NCBI RefSeq assembly: GCF_036324505.1
Contig: NC_086352.1
Coordinates: 10,167,001 to 10,231,000, forward strand
Length of the DNA stretch: 64,000 bases
Source: Eleginops maclovinus
Lineage: Eukaryota; Chordata; Actinopteri; Perciformes; Eleginopidae
Direction: 5' to 3'
The translations under genes were made by a program, and so were the position numbers. Positions within the stretch are counted from its first letter, which is position 1; each line of letters starts with the position of its first letter. The notes beneath the pieces were generated by a model. It saw nothing but the letters and a program-made list of their open reading frames with translations, did not search any database and was not told the origin of the DNA. Shown in pieces: positions 58,978-64,000 of the stretch.

Positions 58978-59014
58978 GTGTGTTTGTAAGGTTTGTAAGA
59001 CCTTACAAACACAC
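58978..59014. repeat. Perfect 15-bp hairpin with 7-nt loop
   Basis: GTGTGTTTGTAAGGT (58978-58992) is separated by TTGTAAG from its exact reverse complement ACCTTACAAACACAC (59000-59014). The loop repeats part of the stem (TTGTAAG), giving overlapping direct and inverted copies. Confidence 0.9.
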
Positions 59015-62000
59015 TATTGTGGCTTAGTTATGGTACCCAAAATTAGAAATTGTGAAGTGACACAGAAAATGTGATAAACAATCCTCAATATTATATGTTT
59101 TGTTAACGTTGTTAATTAACAGATTGAAAATGTCAGAGATTTGCAGGCAAATATATAACTATAATGTCAATGCATGATTCACGATGGATATGTTGCTGAA
59201 ACCTCAGCTGGTCCGTGGAGCAGCCTGTACCTACTGTTGCAGTGAGAATAATGAAGGTGGGGGAGCCGGTTGACACCAAGGTTTGTTGAGGAGGGTTTGA
59301 GATCCAACTCAGCCCAGAGATGAAGCCAACAGCTTAAGTTTCTCTGTGTTTTCTTTCTTTTTCTCTCGTCTGTCACATTGTGTTTTGTTCTCTTTCCCCC
59401 CATTCCTACTCTTTGTCTTTCCAATATCTTCATGGCCTATTTTTGTTTCCTTTTTATCTGCTCTCTTCTTCTTGTCCCCATCTATTTTATATACATTGAA
59501 TTCTCTCCTCCCCCTCTGCCTGCATCATTCTCCCCGCTGTCTTTCTGGTCCTCTCTATCAGTCTCGCCAGGAGGCAATTGTCTGGGACATTCCTGTTTTC
59601 TCTTTGATAGACTATGGACTAAGCTCTTTTATAAGAGCCTTGTTGTCTTGTAAAAACAACCCTGGGGTCTTTCTTTCTCTCTGGGAGCCAATTTATTTGT
59701 GACATTTATTCAGGAGTGACCTTCTCTGGGTTTGTCTTCCAGAAACACTGAGCGCTCTCTTTCCTCGCAGGGTAATCCAACCGTTATTGGAGCTGGATTT
59801 AAACATTTCTTTGCGAGTCTATATACATCTCAGTGTGCTTAATGCTGTATCACCCAAAGTAATTTCCTCTGGGGCTTCTGCTTGTTCACGAGGGCACACT
59901 TCCCTCCCTCTTCACGGCTATAAAGGAATGTCATGCTCAAACTTGAGTCGACTAATGAATTGAAATAGTAAACTTGCACCATAAAGGCACAGGGGAGATT
60001 ATAACCTTATCAGAGCATGTCAAGTGTTTGTTCCAAGACTCAAGATCCAATTAGCCAGATGGATGGTTCGAGCATCACACACTCTCCCTTCCAAGTGGTG
60101 CATTTCAAGCCTGGTCGTGAGCCAATCAAACTGCATTTTTGGATGTTTTCACTGCCAAAGTAGGTACAATCGTTTGACAAATGACCTGTGTGTTTTATTA
60201 GCACTTAAGAGAAGCCTTGAGAGTCTTTTCAATAATCAATGTTGTTTCTAGGAATAAAAACATCTATTTTTTACTCAAGCAATCAGTGACCTTTCCTCCT
60301 CATTACTTATTCCATCAGGAGGATGATTTCTCATTGGAAAGGCTGATACTTTTCCTCGCAGACAAAATACAGATGTGTCTACTTTACATTTGACTTCCTC
60401 TGTCTCTTTCCCTCTATCCCGCTCTGTCCAGCCCTTTTGCCTTTGTTTGCACCACATCTTATCAATCACAAAGTGTGAGCGCCAGTGCGATGAGGTGAGG
60501 CGCTGGGCCTGCCCGGGGGCCCGGCTGCTGGGCTTGGGTTATAATGGGTTGGTGCAGCCTGTTAATTTGATACACTGTGTGGTCTGAGGAGCCTCATTAG
60601 GGACGGCAGATCACAGAGGGATATTAGGCTCTCCATCACCACCAGGATACCACTGGCAAGAGCAAAATGGGATTGAGGCAAGGGGGATGGAAGAGAAACA
60701 CAGGTCATTTGGAGAGGAGGATGAAAATGAAGTAAAAAAGAATATAGATCTGTCGGCAGCAGAGCAGCATGGGTCAGTGGAGAGGGGAATGAGGATGGAG
60801 AGGAATATCAGGAAACTGTAAAAAGTAGACCAGCAATAGGCATACAAACTTTTGTCATGGTTTGGTTATCCTACCTCTTTACATTGGCATGAATCCTTTG
60901 ATATGAAAGTCACAAACTATAGTCATCGCCGTCATTTATCCATTTATTTTTATTCTGGACTGCGGTACAGAGAAGAAGTGTTGAACATTGAGATTGTGTG
61001 ACAGCGCAACAAAAAGCAGAGGAATCACCCGACCAGAAAGATTGCAGAGGTGGAAGAAGAACAAAAAAAATAATGATAATAATAATAGGACAGAGGGAGC
61101 AAAGAAGCAGAGAATGAGATCCAGAGCCAGAGAGGTTCATTTACATTTGTGCTTTGCATTCTCTCGCCCGCTGTGTGCTTCGGTGTGGTCCCGCTCCAGC
61201 TCTGAGGGGGATTAGACGCAGCGTTGGGCCGGAGTGAATTATTAATGTACAGATCTCCTTCTCCTCTGAATCCAATAAGTGGCTTATGATTTGGCTGTCA
61301 GAAAGATTGGTGGCCTGGACACGGGGAACTCCCGGATCACGTGGCGCCATGAGTTCTCCTCCCCTGGGTAATTGACTTGTGCGCAGTATTGACTTTCTGG
61401 TGATGGTGATTAAGAGAGCCCCAGAGCCAGACTGGAGCCCAGAGTCTGACTCCTCAGGGGTGGGTCACAGGACCTCACTGTCTATCCTGGTTGACCTTTG
61501 TCCAGAGCTCAGGCTGGTGGTTAACCTCCGGCTCGTTGATCTGGAAACACTGGTCGCTGTATTGATGTGGAACCGTGGATGCTGAGAGCCACTAAAGGGC
61601 TGACTGGTTGGCGTCCTGTTGCCTCTTTTTCTGGCTTCTTCTGCCTCTCACACGTTCTGTCTGTATGCAGCTTTCACAGGGAATCCAGGCTTCAAAAATA
61701 ATTTGGAAAATTGTCTTGAGTCCTAGTTTGATATATTCCTGCACACAAACTTTTCTGCCGCTTGATGTGTTTCTTTCTGGTAACTCGTAAGTCCCCCTCT
61801 TTATCCCCATTTCCTCTGTGTATTTATTCAACCGTGAAGGGATGATTTTTGCTTAAGACACTTGTTTCCCAATGAATCCGTCTGGTACATGTTCTGTCTC
61901 CACGTTAATTGCACAGTTTATATTTGTAAGTTGCACGCTCTTGGCATCAGTAAGTATTGGTGTTGATGGCAGATTTTCTTTATCGAGCAATGATGTTGCG

Positions 62001-63471
62001 GGAACATACAAACCAGCTAAGGTGTGAAAGAGCAATAAAATGCCTTGGTCTATCATATTTGAGTAACTCATATATCACATGGATTCATACCCTATTTTTG
62101 TATCACAGTCTGTGCATATCTGTTGTTGGAAAACTTCTCTATCAAGAATGAGTCATGACTGGTGGATGAGCTAAAGTTTTAGCCGAGAGGGAGAAGGTGA
62201 GAGACGGGGAAAAATCAGTGAAATGTGTGATTTTCAGTGGAGTGTGAAAGCACCTGAGAGACATCCAGCTGGAAGGTGACCTCTGTTCATGTGGGACTTC
62301 AGAGGATAAAGCACAGGCAGCCTGACCTGTGTCTGTGGAGAACAGTTTGACTTTTTGATTGCAGCAGTATTGATTTTTAAAGGGATGGACAACCAAGATG
62401 GACAGTGGGCTTTTTTTTTTGTCGGTGTATACGTGTGTGTGTGTGTCCACCAGGATTTGTTTTTGAGAAGCCTGGTTTGTCATATATAGGAGCTGTTTTT
62501 TCACCTTGAACATTTTGTGAGAAACAAGCAAAGACAGTGGTTTTTCAGCCCCAATTTTAAGTGTTAAGTAATGTTGTGAGTGTGTGTGAATCACATACTT
62601 TCAAAATAACACTATTTGTTATTTCAAAGCTCTAAAATTGCAAACTGTTTTATTGTACCACTGATTAAAACATGGTTTCAATCATAATTCATTTTTGACT
62701 GAAAGAAATTGTACTTGGAAACTTTCATGTCCTAGTGAAATTACTCATTCGTTTTCCAGAGTTTTTACTTATAACACACTGTTCTTTTTACCACACATGA
62801 ATGTGTTTACCTGGGAGATCAGTACCTGTTATTATTTGTACTGTAGCACTGTTTAGACCTCTCACCAGTGTTGGCTTGAAACTGAATCATCCTGCTTATT
62901 TTTGGCCTTGGAAATAAAACTCAAAAGAAAAAAATGTACTCAACATTTTCAACTCTAGCTGAATGTGAAAGCTTTCATATTTCATTTTAATAGGTGGACC
63001 TTGAGTAGTTGACCTCTTAGTTATTTGATTGCTTTTATGAAAATGCCACTGCAGGAAAATGATAAATATTCCCAAAGAAAAATGAGATTAAGAACAAGAA
63101 ATGAGGCGACACCACACAAATCATACAGCTACTTCAGTCCACATTACACAGCTTTGGGAATGCACCACTGGGCAGTTCAGAGTAAGAAACCATGGGTACT
63201 TGAGCCTTTTAAAGAGGGCATTGCACATTTATTTTACACCCATATTATTAATATCTCTTAAATAGACATTCAAAGGTTATGCCAAATAACTGCCTTCCTC
63301 TGTAAGTCCATGTAATTTGCTGTTTTGATGTAGATGACATCAGTTTGACATTGGACAAGTATGTGTCCTTGTTTAACAAGCCAGACATGTCATCTGTGCT
63401 CTGAGTCATCCTCTGAAGAAACATGGCACCCTATCACTTTATATAGGCTAGCCGCTTAGCAAGCAAGGCTG

Positions 63472-63472
<1 letters not shown>

Positions 63473-63554
<82 letters not shown>
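63473..63554. repeat. (AC)n microsatellite, about 82 bp
   Basis: Uninterrupted AC from 63473 to 63554, 41 units, near the right edge within the presumed shf intron 3. Confidence 0.97.
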
Positions 63555-63556
<2 letters not shown>

Positions 63557-64000
63557 TGGCATGCAATAATTCCCAACATTTCTTTTAACCTTCTTGCCGT
63601 CTCTTGCTGTGCGTCACTGACACTCGCTGCTGGTTAATCAGATCAACACAAGCACAGAAGACCTGAGTCACAAATAATTCCATTTGCTTATGTTCTCTGA
63701 AACGCTAATACCTTCCCTCGTCTGTTGCACTGGACCACCGCTAGAAGATGTGTCATGTAAATCAATCTGTCACCTATTTAGTTGTTATTGTTGGCTTCCT
63801 GTTTTGTAATCAGAGCCTAACACTAGAAAGCCCAGACAATAGCTGGGGAGTTTCTAAACTAAATTTAGCATCTGAATACCGTCCAATCTGCCGCTACCAT
63901 AAATGGGATTACAACTACTGTAGGACAAATCCAATATTAGATGTGTCAAAGAATACAGACACCCATGCTGATGTAGATGTTATACACCACTCAATACCAT

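Noticed and set aside
59336..59600. Long pyrimidine tract ending CTCTATCAG, like a strong splice acceptor
   Set aside because: The sequence after the AG does not read as the next shf segment in any frame, and no suitable donor follows.
62142..62594. 150-codon minus-strand frame
   Set aside because: Low-complexity His, Thr and Ser composition partly over a TG-rich tract; no motif or splice support.

Overview
This window looks like a piece of a teleost fish nuclear chromosome. The base composition is AT-rich with long stretches lacking genes. Eight long CA/GT microsatellites, a decayed Tc1-type transposon of the kind common in fish, several fish-type interspersed repeats and small exons separated by very large introns all fit. 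No bacterial, phage, CRISPR or viral feature was seen. The species cannot be fixed from the sequence; repeat types recalled from memory suggest a spiny-rayed (percomorph) fish.

The one gene I can support is the 5' part of shf (SH2 domain-containing adapter F, SHB/SHD/SHE/SHF family) on the plus strand. A CpG-rich promoter/5'UTR region (about 30150-30471) leads into coding exon 1 (30472-30903, 144 codons, MAKW start). Intron 1 is 15.5 kb and leads to coding exon 2 (46362-46497), which carries the tyrosine motifs YADPF and YMEPYE. A probable 20-nt microexon (49709-49728) encodes the conserved EIRG step. All junction phases agree (0, 1, 0). The rest of the gene, including the SH2 domain, should lie beyond the right edge: no YDTPYEP-type exon is visible before 64000.

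Layout: 1-10852 is non-coding flank with two microsatellites, a short telomere-like tract and repeat fragments. 10853-12444 is a complete-looking Tc1/mariner element with 199-bp inverted repeats, TA flanks and a transposase broken by two frameshifts. 12445-30150 is non-coding with fragments of common fish repeats. 30150-64000 is shf, with introns holding a 171-bp TA-flanked MITE, a 560-bp TTAA-flanked element, a 219-bp pure TG tract and five further CA/GT arrays.

The observations most worth a second look are the 20-nt shf microexon, an out-of-frame upstream ATG 13 nt before the shf start that opens a 133-codon overlapping frame, a frame-preserving exon-like segment in intron 1 (39575-39760), and the 560-bp TTAA-flanked element. 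I found no convincing novel multi-gene system.
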